Source: Phycomyces blakesleeanus NRRL 1555(-) (taxonomy: Eukaryota; Mucoromycota; Mucoromycetes; Mucorales; Phycomycetaceae). From it: DNA of 64,000 nt. A program made the position numbers and the translations under genes. The notes under the pieces are model-generated. The model did not search any database. It was not told where the DNA came from and worked only from the letters and a program-made list of their open reading frames with translations. Position 1 is the first letter of the stretch, and each line of letters starts with the position of its first letter. The DNA is taken from positions 216,377 to 280,376 of the forward strand of contig NW_017265169.1 of assembly GCF_001638985.1 (NCBI RefSeq), in the 5' to 3' direction. This document shows, in pieces, positions 46,332-64,000 of this stretch.

Positions 46332-49300
46332 TTTAGCGATTGTGAAATGAAGTGAAGAAGAGGAAAAGAAAGAAGGTGAATAATTCTTTTCAGGCTGAAC
46401 GTGTGGAGTATCCAAGTGTGGGGTGAAAGAGTAATTGCTAGAGCAATTTTTTTTGTGTTCTGTCTTTTAAATTTGAATGTAAAGAAAACGTCTGTGTAAT
46501 CCTCCGCAAGGTTTTGCTTCTTTCAAGGAGTCAAGCAGCAATAAGAAGATAGCCGAGAAAAATCCCGGGCTAGACTATATGGATGTTTAGGTCAGATATA
46601 AATTATATGGATTTTTGGTAAGTGATTTTACTCGCATCAAATTTGTTATCAAACGCACAGGGCGCAATGTGGGTGTTGAAATGGCGTGTTTTGAGGCCTG
46701 ACAGATTGTGCTGTGAACCAATATTTCATGTCTTGCAGAGATCAAGACAGATTTGCTGCCAAGGAGTCTTTTTTGGGGGGAGCTGTGATAGTCACCTTCT
46801 CCTATATATTTGCTGACTAACCTGTCAAGGTTTTAAGAATTTTATATTCTTCTTTCGTTAAAGACTATAACTGTGTTACCACAGTCTCTTAATTTAGATG
46901 AGAATCTCAAATAGAACTCCTTGTTATACTTACTCTATTTTCTAAATATTTTTCTTGAGACTTACTAAAGTACTTTTACTTGAGATTAAGAAGATTTGGT
47001 TTTTTATCCTAGATAAATGTTTTGAGACGATCCACTTATTTGTACATGAATCTTAAAAAATCGTCCAAACAAATCTTAAATATCTCAATTTCAAAAGTAC
47101 TGTATTTAGCCTCTCATTTCCTAGTCAACCTACCTTTTCTCATATGGAGGTCTTTGGAGTTTATATTTTCTCTCATTGGAATAGTATTGAAGAGGCTGTA
47201 TTTAAGGAGCTTCCTTCCGAGAAGATCTACGATAAACTATCTGTTCCTTTTATCCCCCTTTCCTTCCACTTGTTGGAGTTATTATTATCGCTGGTATATA
47301 TATATAAATAACTCCTTCTACCGACCTTTAATTAAGTCAGTCCTCGACCTTTCCTAGTCAATTGTTTTCAGAGTGCCTTGCGCTAGTTTTAAGTACATAA
47401 CCTCTACTATTCGGGCGTTGGACTCAACACCAAATACACTGATTAATAGTTTGAAATTATACAGCATCATTTATTTGAACTTATATTATATTGATGCCTA
47501 TGTCCACGACTCCCTCGTTGCTGACTTAATCAGTGTTGCACGGGTATTAATATTTGTTTTATCCCATAAATAATCTAGTCTCTAATAATGATTTGGTTAT
47601 CACTCAGGTACGGAGTGGCAATCTGTTCCACGATACGAAATTACCTATCAGCTTCATTGTTAAACATCCATCACACAAACTCCACCTTCTATTTGACTGC
47701 ACACGGCCCATGTTCTGAACAAAAAATTGAAATCGCACAAACCAGAAAGCCGGTAACACAACCATTTCCCACGGCGGTCTTTTCCCAACAACCTTTACCC
47801 AGCTTTCACTTGAATCATAGGATTCCCATAATTCTACAATGTTTCTGACATACTTATAGGTATAAAACTACCACTTGTCTGACACCGTAGAAATGATAAT
47901 TCATACCAAGTCTATAATGCTCAATTTAATTTAACAGTGTTTCTACTTTGAATTTGTACAGTTATATATTTCTGGACGAATCATAATTAAATTTCAGATG
48001 TATTATTTCACCTTTTTAGATATATTAAAGACTTGTGCTCAAGATATCTAATCTGTAGAGTTCAAAGGCTTAAAAAAAAGTAACAAATCGTGTATTTACA
48101 GTAATTAGAATAGTAATAGAAATCCAACGGTATAGTTAAATGCAAAGGCCTTTTACTGTATTTCGATATATTTGTAAACGAAAATATAATTTAGATAACC
48201 GCCGAAAACATATACGTTATAATTTTTACTCATATTTATTCAGTCTTCTCAACATGTTCTTTGGAAAACTATAGTTGCCAAGAAAATATTGGTTAAATAT
48301 ATATATATGAATTATTTGAAAGAGCCAAAATTTACGGTGAAATAGCACCAGATCAAAATATTATTAAGTAATATTTTAAGCCGGAATCTACTAAAAAAAG
48401 AAGTCTGTCAATTAATCTACCAACTCTTTTTATGATCGTGTCAAATGCTTCTGTAATACAGCAAATGGTTTGAATATGATTAATCTGGTACTTAAAATAA
48501 GTCGAAACAAGTACCTTGAAGATTTTGTTGCAAATCGACCTGCTTTTTTGTGTTAACCTTAAAATACTTTATCTTATTCTCAATGTTGTGTTCTTGGATA
48601 ATGATTTACAAAACATAGTATGTGGCACATAAAATTATATCTGAATTACCAACAAGGCGTTCAAAAATTAAGCTTTTTATCTATTTTCCGAGGTTGTGTA
48701 ATGACTTGGCACAACCATCAATACTTTTACAGAATGAAAAAAATGGTATTAAATATTAAGCAGAACAAATACTGTATTGATTCAATATAAAGTAATTGAC
48801 GAGATAAAAAAAATTACATCGTAACTGGTTTTTCCCAAGTGTGCTTATTTCAGTAACTCAAAAAATAATAACATCAAATCTCAATAGAATATATGAAACA
48901 TTTGAGAATAATTATCATATTTATCAAAGATATCAGACCAGTTTCGATTTTTTCGTTATCCTTTTTTACAGGGCAATATTATTAAATATCTGTCATATTT
49001 ATATATAGATCTTGTCGTCTCGGTGAGCCTTATATTTGACTGACTTTATAATCATTAATATTTTTATTTTTGTATGGCAGATTTTGAGCTTTATTTACTA
49101 CAGTTATTCAAGTCGTTTCGACGTTAACAAAGTCAAACTGCAGAAAGTACATTATCACACTTTAACTTTGAAGACAAGCATATTTATACTGAAGACATTT
49201 AAAAGACAAAATAAATTCATGTATAGATTAACGAGAATACTATTTATACTTGTGCGATCCTTAGGTATTTGGAAAATATTCAAAGATATATAGTATATAT

Positions 49301-49392
49301 CTTTTATTTGTTATAAGCAAGGTACAATAATATTAGTTTAATTATTTATACATATAATTCAAGATCAAATCATCGCATATGCTAGTATTTTA
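46332..49392. other. Gene-poor region upstream of the pantothenate kinase
   Basis: About 3 kb. It holds one MITE copy (46968-47102) and then several open but unrecognised stretches between 47022 and 47850 that may be decayed mobile DNA. From 47850 to 49390 it is AT-rich with no features; the frame at 49036-49293 is not credible. Confidence 0.5.
46968..47102. mobile_element. CTTGAGATTGAGAC-family MITE, 135-bp copy
   Basis: The left end AAGTACTTTTACTTGAGATT and the right end (complement CAGTACTTTTGAAATTGAGA) are inverted repeats, each flanked by TA (46966-46967 and 47103-47104). Internal palindromic parts (TCGTCCAAACAAATCTTAAA) are shared with the copy at 44298. Confidence 0.75.
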
Positions 49393-56780
<7,388 letters not shown>

Positions 56781-56968
56781 TTCAAATTCCGGATGAAACT
56801 CCCTCTTTGTATATGTGTTTATAAAAGTTAGTGCGGACACGGATGCGGATTTGCTTGGATGAGACCGTCACATCACCTTTAATGATAAATATGATATTCT
56901 TGTTCATTTATTTGGTTGTTTGCTTTACTAAACTATGTGTTTATATCTTTGTACTTTTATTCTTTATG

Positions 56969-59968
56969 TTATGGTTCTACTTGGACCAGATCTTCCTCTT
57001 GTTCATCAGCATCAAAGAACCAGTCTACTTGCTGAATCACGGCCTCAATAATCTTACTTTGAAGATCTGTTTGCATAATACTGCTGAGATCTTCGGCAGC
57101 TGTCCTCAAAAGACCAACTGAGAAAATAAGTGCGAGGGTAGAAGTCTCCATCTTATTGGCCTCACTGTGCAATGAAACTAGGTTTAGATGGCGCATCAAA
57201 CTCTCCATAACAACATAATTTGATTTCGGCAAGACATGTATGATAGACTTTATCCGGAACATACGCTCATCGTAATCGGGTATTCCTTTGTGGGATTATT
57301 TTCGTGTTAGTCCTTTTTTTCAATACGTAGTATATTAATGTGTACTTACGTGCGGCATCAATAAACCAGTCATAATATTCATATGTGAGAAGTGGGTTGC
57401 GTAATTCACGAAAGTACAACTTCAATAAACCGGTTACCACATTAATATCGTGCTCTTCTTCAAGGTGAACCTCTTCATCTAAGTCGAGCTAGTTAGTATG
57501 AACATTCCACTATATACGAACAGATCTAAGTCTTACTACGATTGAATTGAGCACGATACTTCTGAATGGTAGAAGCAGGACCTGAAATACGATAAATTCC
57601 GACAGAATCCAATCCTACATATATTTGGGTCAGAAATTGTTACATTTCTTATATAATGTGCTACCTCTTTCTTCCACCTCTTTGATACACTGACGTAGTA
57701 TACGTGGTATTTCTCCATTGTCATCTAAATGAAGAAAGCCGCCAAACACAGTGTTGCCTATTGATAAACAGTTAACATATTTGCTACTTAACCAAAGAAA
57801 AATTCACACACACACACACATATATATATACATACCTGCAGGAGACTCTGTCTGACCAACAACATGTTGTGCCTCAAGCTTTTCATCTTCCTTACCACTC
57901 TTTGAGAACCAATGCCCTATCTTTTTCGGCCTTGCTCGATGATCATCTGTATCTGTTTTTATTCTATACCTACGATCTTTTTCATCTGTTTCTGTATACT
58001 TTGTTTGAGCTTTATTGTCATCAGATTATTTCTTGTAATATTTCTACACTATAATACCTTTCCCTGTTTCCATTTTTCGATTGACCTTTAGTTGGTTCGA
58101 ATCAGATGTCAGCATTCTCAACAATCGAATAATATCTATAGTGTTCTCGTGAATGATTATTTAGTAAAGGCCCAAATAAAAAATATTTCGCTTATAGAAC
58201 TTACCAGACTCCTATATTTTAGTCAATAAAAAAATAGGTTAAATTAAAGAAAAAAAAAGTTGCACACAAGCCCGTCACCTCTTTTTGGCCTTCTCTCCTC
58301 GTAATCAAATCTCGCATGATTGTATCCAGCCAAGTAGAAAACTCTTTCTCATGGGAAGCTTGGATATATATCTTGACTTTCTTCTCAGTAGTGATTGTAA
58401 ATACATGCTTTCTTCGGGTATCGTGTTTATTTGCTGGATCTATATGACAAGAGTCCAAATCAAATCCGCCTACTGGCACCAATGGTTTTGCTGGTTTCTA
58501 AGACATCCACGATTACAAAAATAATAATGATAATAATTGTAATATTCCATATTTGAGATCTATTTACCTTTCCCTTTGAGTAACTATCTTTGTATAACAA
58601 CAAGAATCCATTGGAGAGAACAGCATAGTACATCTTCCAGGAACTTAGTTTTCCACCATCTTCCTTCTCAGCTCGCATTTTCATTTGGACAAATCCTTGG
58701 TGCCGGATCCATTCTGAGTGCAACTGATCCAATTCCTTGTGCCCATACAAGAATATAAATCTCCATTCGAGATATACACATGTCTATTAATAAATTTTAG
58801 CTTACCAGTTGCTTTAATTCAGAAGGTTTTAATTTTTGGAAGTTGGTCACCATGCCAAAATCATCTCCGGTGGTTGGTGAGAGTAACATATTGTCAAGCT
58901 TGCTTGCTAGTGCGTTTTCTTCTTTTTCTGGGACAAAGGCTCGACTACCAGAGGAACTTTGTACATTCACTGGTCTTTCCCAGCGAGACTCCCCGGTATG
59001 TTCATTAAAGTAGTAAATTGTTCCCTCATTGTCTTTTTTTTATATAAAAATAAAAATAAAAGATATTCAAACATTTCCATGCTATTGCTTCTTTGTTTTG
59101 ATGCCTATTTTTAAATACACAAACTCACCATAAGCATGCTCCCATCCTTCTGGGAGTGTATCAGAATTGTATGATGTTTGCTGTACTTGTTCTTTTGATG
59201 GTGCTACATCAGAGGTAGATATAATAAGAGGTTCTTGATCGAAACTTGCACTTCCATGGAAACTAATTCCTCGGCCCTTATTAGAGGACTCCCTCGATCG
59301 GTACTCCAATGCAGGCGGAGTATCCAAAGAGTGTGTTGCTTTTTCAAAAGGTTGGCTAGATATTCCAAGGTTTGTGAAAGGAAAACTTTGAGGTCGTTGT
59401 CCAGTTAATGAGTAGTCTGGGCTTAGGTGTGTAATTTTACTCTCGTGTACTGATTTAACAACTCGTGGCAAGCTAACATCCCCACGCGATGTCTGTTGCT
59501 GTCAGTTTTGAATAAGATTAATTAGTGTATTTATGAGGGGCTAGTCTACATGCAAGAATAAATACCTCGTGTGATATTTCCCGCAAAGGTTGGTCTTTAA
59601 CCAGCCCAGAATTTTCTATACAAGGACATTAGTAATGGCCTGGGAATTCGATTCTTACGTTTAACGTCTTGATCGGTTTCTAGCCGAATTCTGTTTGCAG
59701 GAAAAAATCCAATCTCATCATTCAGTTCTCCTAAATAATAAGAGCTCATTGTAAGGAAACCCAGACTGGAATGGAGAATGCCTCGGTACCTTCCCACCTA
59801 AAAAAGGTATTGGCAAATAAGCACGCTGTAGCAGGAACGCAGATTGTCCTAGCATTACCAGTCGTCATTGTGTTTCTCAAGAAGCTTTATTCTTTCTCCT
59901 TGTTTAAATGAAAGCTCAAACTCGCCCTCTGCGGTGTAATCCCACACTGCGATGAGGTATTGAACCAT
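56969..59968 (-). CDS. SH3-WW-PH-RhoGAP protein
   Basis: About twelve exons. The SH3 domain opens the protein: [40 protein letters not shown], and IGFFPANRI rebuilt over an intron. After a Ser-rich linker comes a WW domain, [11 protein letters not shown]... [15 protein letters not shown]. Then a PH domain: [49 protein letters not shown]. Last is Rho[23 protein letters not shown] with the arginine finger in GIYRISG, then [20 protein letters not shown] and [20 protein letters not shown]. The order resembles the animal ARHGAP9/12/15/27 group. It should switch off a Rho-family GTPase such as Cdc42, Rac or Rho1 at membranes; which one is unknown. The stop is 189 bp upstream of the WDR81-type start. 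Confidence 0.92.
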
Positions 59969-60097
59969 TGAAAATTAATTACAATGTTTCCGGTTGGAAT
60001 CGAGAAGGTTAATACACAATAAAAGGATAACGTAGCTACAAAAAAGATGAAATAAAAGCGAGAACTTTGCGGAGTTTAAGGATATGAGAGTGGTGAG

Positions 60098-60208
60098 ATG
60101 AAGACTGTCCAAGACATGGTCGTCAAGGATGACAGTCACGAAGAACATGCCGAAAGCTTTGAATGGGTGCCAAACACGAACAGGTATAAAAGGGAATTAA
60201 ATCGATAG
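60098..60208 (+). CDS. Possible 36-codon small protein or first exon
   Basis: ATG 60098 opens a frame reading MKTVQDMVVKDDSHEEHAES then FEWVPNTNRYKRELNR and TAG. Base composition is clearly higher in G and C than downstream. A GTATAA donor-like site follows NTNR (60183), so it could be a first exon whose partner I cannot find. It is divergent from the RhoGAP gene, with 129 bp between the starts. No family recognised. Confidence 0.3.
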   Translation: MKTVQDMVVKDDSHEEHAESFEWVPNTNRYKRELNR

Positions 60209-61310
60209 TTATTTTAATGATTTATACAATATAATATCTGAATGAATATACGTATATATATGGATATATTCAAGGGTTTTTATAGCTGATATAATACATT
60301 ATAACTTTACTAATTATGGTTATCTTACCATCAAGGGAGATACATATAAACTGATTTCATTTTGATTCTTCTTACAACACAATTGAATCAACTTCTTTCT
60401 TTTCTTTTCAAAAAAAAAAAGAAAAAGTACCTGAGAAAAATACGGTGAGTATAAAGTGTGTAAAGTATTGCTCAACATCCTCAATACTTCACATCATGTT
60501 TCTCTTTGAAGCCAAAATTTAATTAGAATTTTATGTATCATCAAATGTACGGCACGGCTCTATTTCTCGTCCATACTAAAAAAGAACAAAGGGTCCAAAA
60601 AAACACAGTATAATTACCCTACACAAAAGTAAAGAATATTAATAACTTATATTACAGTCATAAAAAGTGCGGCTCAATGTATAAAGATTCAAAAATATTT
60701 TAAAAAGAAAAACTTATTCACAGGACAATTAATATAGTGTCTGAAAATAAGATTTTCTGAACTACATCACTACTTACGCATAAACAGAACAGAGAATTGA
60801 TTTATCCTTTTTATTAATGAAGAAAATTGCTGATACATTCTTGTCGGCATACTTTGGGTAGGGATTATTGAGAGAAAATAAGCTCTTTTTTTTTGTAAAA
60901 ATAACAATTGATAAACCCTTATATAAAGTGGAAATGCATTATCATATAATTCCATGAGCATGATTCGAAAAACCATATATAAACTATGGTTATTTGAAGT
61001 GATGAATCAAAAGGTAAGCTTTTCAAAAAGAAAAAGAAGTAATTAATATAGTTTTTTTTTCAGCATCGATCTGAATAAATAACGTTATACTCACTGTTTC
61101 TTACTAAAGGAGCAATTGAATGAAAGATTTATCACTGATTGCTCGGCAAGTTTTCTGATTTTTGAGCATTTTCTATGTGCATCTATAGACTTGCACACGA
61201 CAGCCTATTATCTCATATAAGTTGAAAACAATAGACAAGTTTACTGTAATATTAGCCAACGCTTTTCGGTGCCTTATTTCTAATTATACTCCCATCCACG
61301 CTAATTTAAG

Positions 61311-61680
61311 GTGTTCCGGCAGAGAATATTTAGCAATATCCAGCAAAGTGCTCAATCTCTGGCCCTAATGCATTTCTCTTTTCAAGGAAAAGAGGGTAAT
61401 ACTCAATTCATTGCTTCTCGGTGTACTATGACACAACTTGTATTTCCTTCAAATAGACAAACGATTCTCAAACGCTGTGAAGAAATATTGTCGTACTTTC
61501 TTATTCTTTGATTTTTGTAGTCCTAACTGGGTGAACCTATATTTGTCCAAAGAAGTTAGAGGCTTGGATTTGATTGACCATGAACCTCAAAAACGTACCC
61601 TTCAATTACAATAAATTTACTCCCTTGAACTTGTCTCAGCTTCTCTATTGCCTCAATATGGAAGTTATCTGAGAATAATA
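61311..61680 (+). pseudogene. Decayed LINE reverse-transcriptase fragment
   Basis: The plus strand encodes FSFQGKEGNTQFIASRCTMT then KRCEEILSYFLIL, and in another frame LSKEVRGLDLIDHEPQKRTL QLQ. These align by pattern with the better kept LINE at 9.1-9.6 kb (SFWGKAIVLTSLILS... RLQGGLGVIDPKTQQSALQL R). Frameshifts and stops are present. The relation is by eye only. Confidence 0.5.
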
Positions 61681-61690
61681 GCTTATAATA

Positions 61691-61849
61691 CAGTCGTCCC
61701 TCGATAATTTCAATCCCCTTTAATTTCACTCTTCAATAATTTCAAGGTTCTGGCGGACCCCCTTCTAAAAACAGGGCTAAACTTCCACGATTCTTGTTAA
61801 TTTCACTTCCACAATAATTTTTGGCCTTGGAATTATCAAGGGATCACTA
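61691..61849. mobile_element. 159-bp pogo/Tc1-type MITE, copy 3
   Basis: The ends CAGTCGTCCCTCGATAATTT and AATTATCAAGGGATCACTA are inverted repeats flanked by TA. Its interior is the reverse complement of the interior of copy 2: AAACAGGGCTAAACTTCCAC and GATTCTTGTTAATTTCACTT. Confidence 0.88.
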
Positions 61850-61979
61850 TACGACAATATTGCCAACATTTACATTTAAGATGCATTTTCTCTGTTTCCA
61901 TGTACAGACATGTCATTTGATAAAGTAGTCCATTTCGTTTTTTAATTATTTTTCTCCCTTTTCAGTTTTTAATGTAATT

Positions 61980-62336
61980 GGTGTGGACAGACTAAAGGTT
62001 CGAAAGAAAGGGCAAAAAAAGGGTAAAACAAGTTCATCCTTAACTTAGTCAATCAGACTAATTTATGACTGTCCACACCTTTTTTTACAAAAAATGTTCA
62101 AAATTAGTCAAAGTACATATTGGGTAAAAATGTGCTTATAATACCGTATCTGTCATCAAGTTATAATATTCTGATACGAGTTTTTCTAAACCTTGTACCC
62201 TATAGCACACAGTTTTCATCAAAACCATGCTCTTCTTCTCAACCCAAATGATAATAAAAGAAGATTGGCCACTCAGAATTGATTAAGACATTTGCCTTTT
62301 TTTGCCATTTTTTTGAACTTTTAGTCTGTCCACACT
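61980..62336. mobile_element. 357-bp terminal-inverted-repeat element
   Basis: The left end GGTGTGGACAGACTAAAGGT TCGAAAGAAAGGGCAAAAAA pairs with the right end TTTTTTTGCCATTTTTTTGA ACTTTTAGTCTGTCCACACT with few mismatches over about 40 bases. A third, internal copy of the terminal motif (GACTGTCCACACC) is at about 62067. There is no coding. The flanking duplication is not clear. Confidence 0.78.
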
Positions 62337-64000
62337 GGCTGGACAGCTTCGATAAAAGTATTGTATATCAGAGCCTTTTTATTCTGTTTTTGTAGATTTC
62401 TCGAGATTTGCTCAAGAAAGTATCCATTGAAAGCAAGGAATAAATTTTTGAGCAAAGATTCTTCAAGCTACCCCAATCAAGTCAATTTCCAAAAGAACAA
62501 AAAAATCTTATTCGAAGCAAATGCATCTATATGCCACTAATATATTGACTCTTATTGATATAGAAAGAAATAAGAGAGAAACATAAAGTTTACTGAAGAC
62601 AATAAGAAGGTCCCTTTGGCAGTGTTTAGAGATAGGGTTCTTAGAAAAGGGAGTATAAGAATAAAGAATACCCTATAGAAAAAAAAAAGACGATTTTAGT
62701 GAATTGTTGCAAGTTTCCAGCGTTTAAAGTGTCTTATAGTTGAATTTTAATTAAGCACCAATTTCTCTCTCTTTTATATATATCCCGCTTTTTACGCCCC
62801 CATATTTTTGCAGTCAATGCAAAACATCCTTTTCCCAACTTCTTCAACCCAGTACAGGAATTAAAGACAATAAAATCATCCAAATCTAATAGCTTACCAG
62901 CGGTACCTTGGTTGTATCCTAGCGATAAAAGGCCTAAAATGTTAAAGATGTCTAAAAGAAACGCGCTTAATAGTTATCAAGGCTAGTATTGATAAAATAT
63001 AAGCCAGTGAAGTTGATAAAAGATATTTTTATAATGTACAGTTTGGTCGTCAAGATTATCCATATGCTCATTAGAAATAATTGATCCAGTTAATCACAGG
63101 GAATCTGTATTCTGATTTTTCAAAATAGGAATCAGACGTAGCAATATCAACACAGAAAAGGGGTATACTCTTTGATAAAAAGAATCAATTAAGCAATATG
63201 CATATCTTCAGCAATACCATAGTATTTAGAGAATAATACATGTACGTATATCATATATCAAATTTATAGCTTAAACTGCTACCAAATATCATAAAAATTA
63301 GTACTTCTTCTTTGCATACTTCTTTATGTTTAACTTCCATTATTTTGATCAATAAAAACCATAAAATTCCAATATAAAACATCGTGCATTTGTTGAACCA
63401 ATTATGAAGAATAGATATACCTAAAAAAATGTATAGATTCTCTATACTTCGAATATTTTATTGGATTAGATGCAAAAATAAGCTGAAATTTCATAAATCA
63501 TACCTGCCAAAAAGTAAAACTAAGAGACTTAAATCTGGCATGTTATTGGCTATAAAAGTTACTCATGGGAAACTTTTTGTTACGCACCCGGAGCTCTAAA
63601 AAATGCTGCCAATTCCTACAATAGGGGGTTTCACCAGCTATGAATGTTGACTGTTGGATATAGCGGTAGTTTAATTCGGAAAATGATTGGCTGTGACGAA
63701 TCTTCAAAAAGTGAAAAACGAGCATCCAAGCATCTAAAAAAATAGTTCGATACTCTAGATGTCGTGACTTAGCCGAAATTTTGTAAATTTTGTACTTTAT
63801 GTACGATTGATGGCGAAGTTCATATAGAAGCAAAGTCAAAAATAAAACATAATTAATCTATATAAAAGTAGTTATCTTGATACCAAATTATAGAAGTCTA
63901 ACTTACTTGTGAGGAAATTGGGCATAGGCACTATATTTATGGGTACTCTAATCAAGCGTATTGTACATATGAATTTTGACGTATATGAGAGAAAACATAT

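Larger units (their letters stand above)
60209..64000. other. Gene-free AT-rich right flank with mobile-element remnants
   Basis: No credible gene is seen. It contains a decayed LINE-like stretch (about 61311-61680), MITE copy 3 (61691-61849) and a 357-bp inverted-repeat element (about 61980-62336). From 62340 to 64000 nothing is recognised; the frame at 63543-63839 is not convincing. Confidence 0.5.

Overview
The window is nuclear DNA of a fungus, most likely an early-diverging, mucoralean-type one (Mucoromycota). The genes are AT-rich, cut by many short introns of about 40-80 nt, and the protein set is fungal: a Zn2Cys6 regulator, yeast-type Zuotin, Alg14, Lcb2 and FSH-type hydrolase. It also includes a WDR81-type BEACH protein, which is unusual for a fungus. 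The species cannot be fixed from the sequence alone.

Layout. 0.3-1.5 kb: F-box protein with a zinc-ribbon-like part and a DUSP-like domain (-). 4.3-5.3 kb: FSH-type serine hydrolase (+). 6.0-7.4 kb: Zn2Cys6 regulator with two polyglutamine tracts (+). 7.9-11.7 kb: transposon cluster, with a 5'-truncated LINE carrying a 69-bp MITE, a 640-bp TIR element abutting the LINE, and a dead Tc1-like element. 12.2-19.8 kb: the large TFIIIC B-block-binding subunit (+), in which two introns can only be explained as GC-AG. 19.8-24.0 kb: gene-poor, with two MITEs and a GC-rich island. 24.0-33.98 kb: dense housekeeping block with Zuotin, a voltage-sensor-like membrane protein, an MCT-1/Tma20 homologue, Erv46/ERGIC3 and dipeptidyl aminopeptidase. 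34.8-35.4 kb: 5-hydroxyisourate hydrolase with a probable peroxisomal PTS2 signal. 36.2-39.2 kb: two low-complexity proteins of unknown role. 39.8-46.3 kb: EMC8/9, Alg14, Lcb2 and pantothenate kinase, all on the minus strand. 49.4-60.0 kb: a very large WDR81-type gene followed, in tandem on the same strand, by a SH3-WW-PH-RhoGAP gene. 60.2-64 kb: gene-free, with a decayed LINE fragment and two TIR elements.

Functional themes. Several genes serve the secretory pathway and endomembranes: Erv46 (ER-Golgi cycling), the dipeptidyl aminopeptidase (Golgi or vacuole), EMC8/9 (ER insertase), Alg14 (N-glycan precursor), Lcb2 (sphingolipids) and the WDR81-type protein (endosomes). Zuotin and the MCT-1 homologue act in translation. 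There is no operon or cluster logic; this is an ordinary eukaryotic gene neighbourhood.

The main surprises are the two GC-AG introns in one gene, the PTS2 supplied by an N-terminal exon of the HIU hydrolase, the F-box/DUSP architecture, the pseudokinase interrupted by a BEACH domain, and at least four families of small TA-flanked inverted-repeat elements, one of them present in three copies with reconstructable history.
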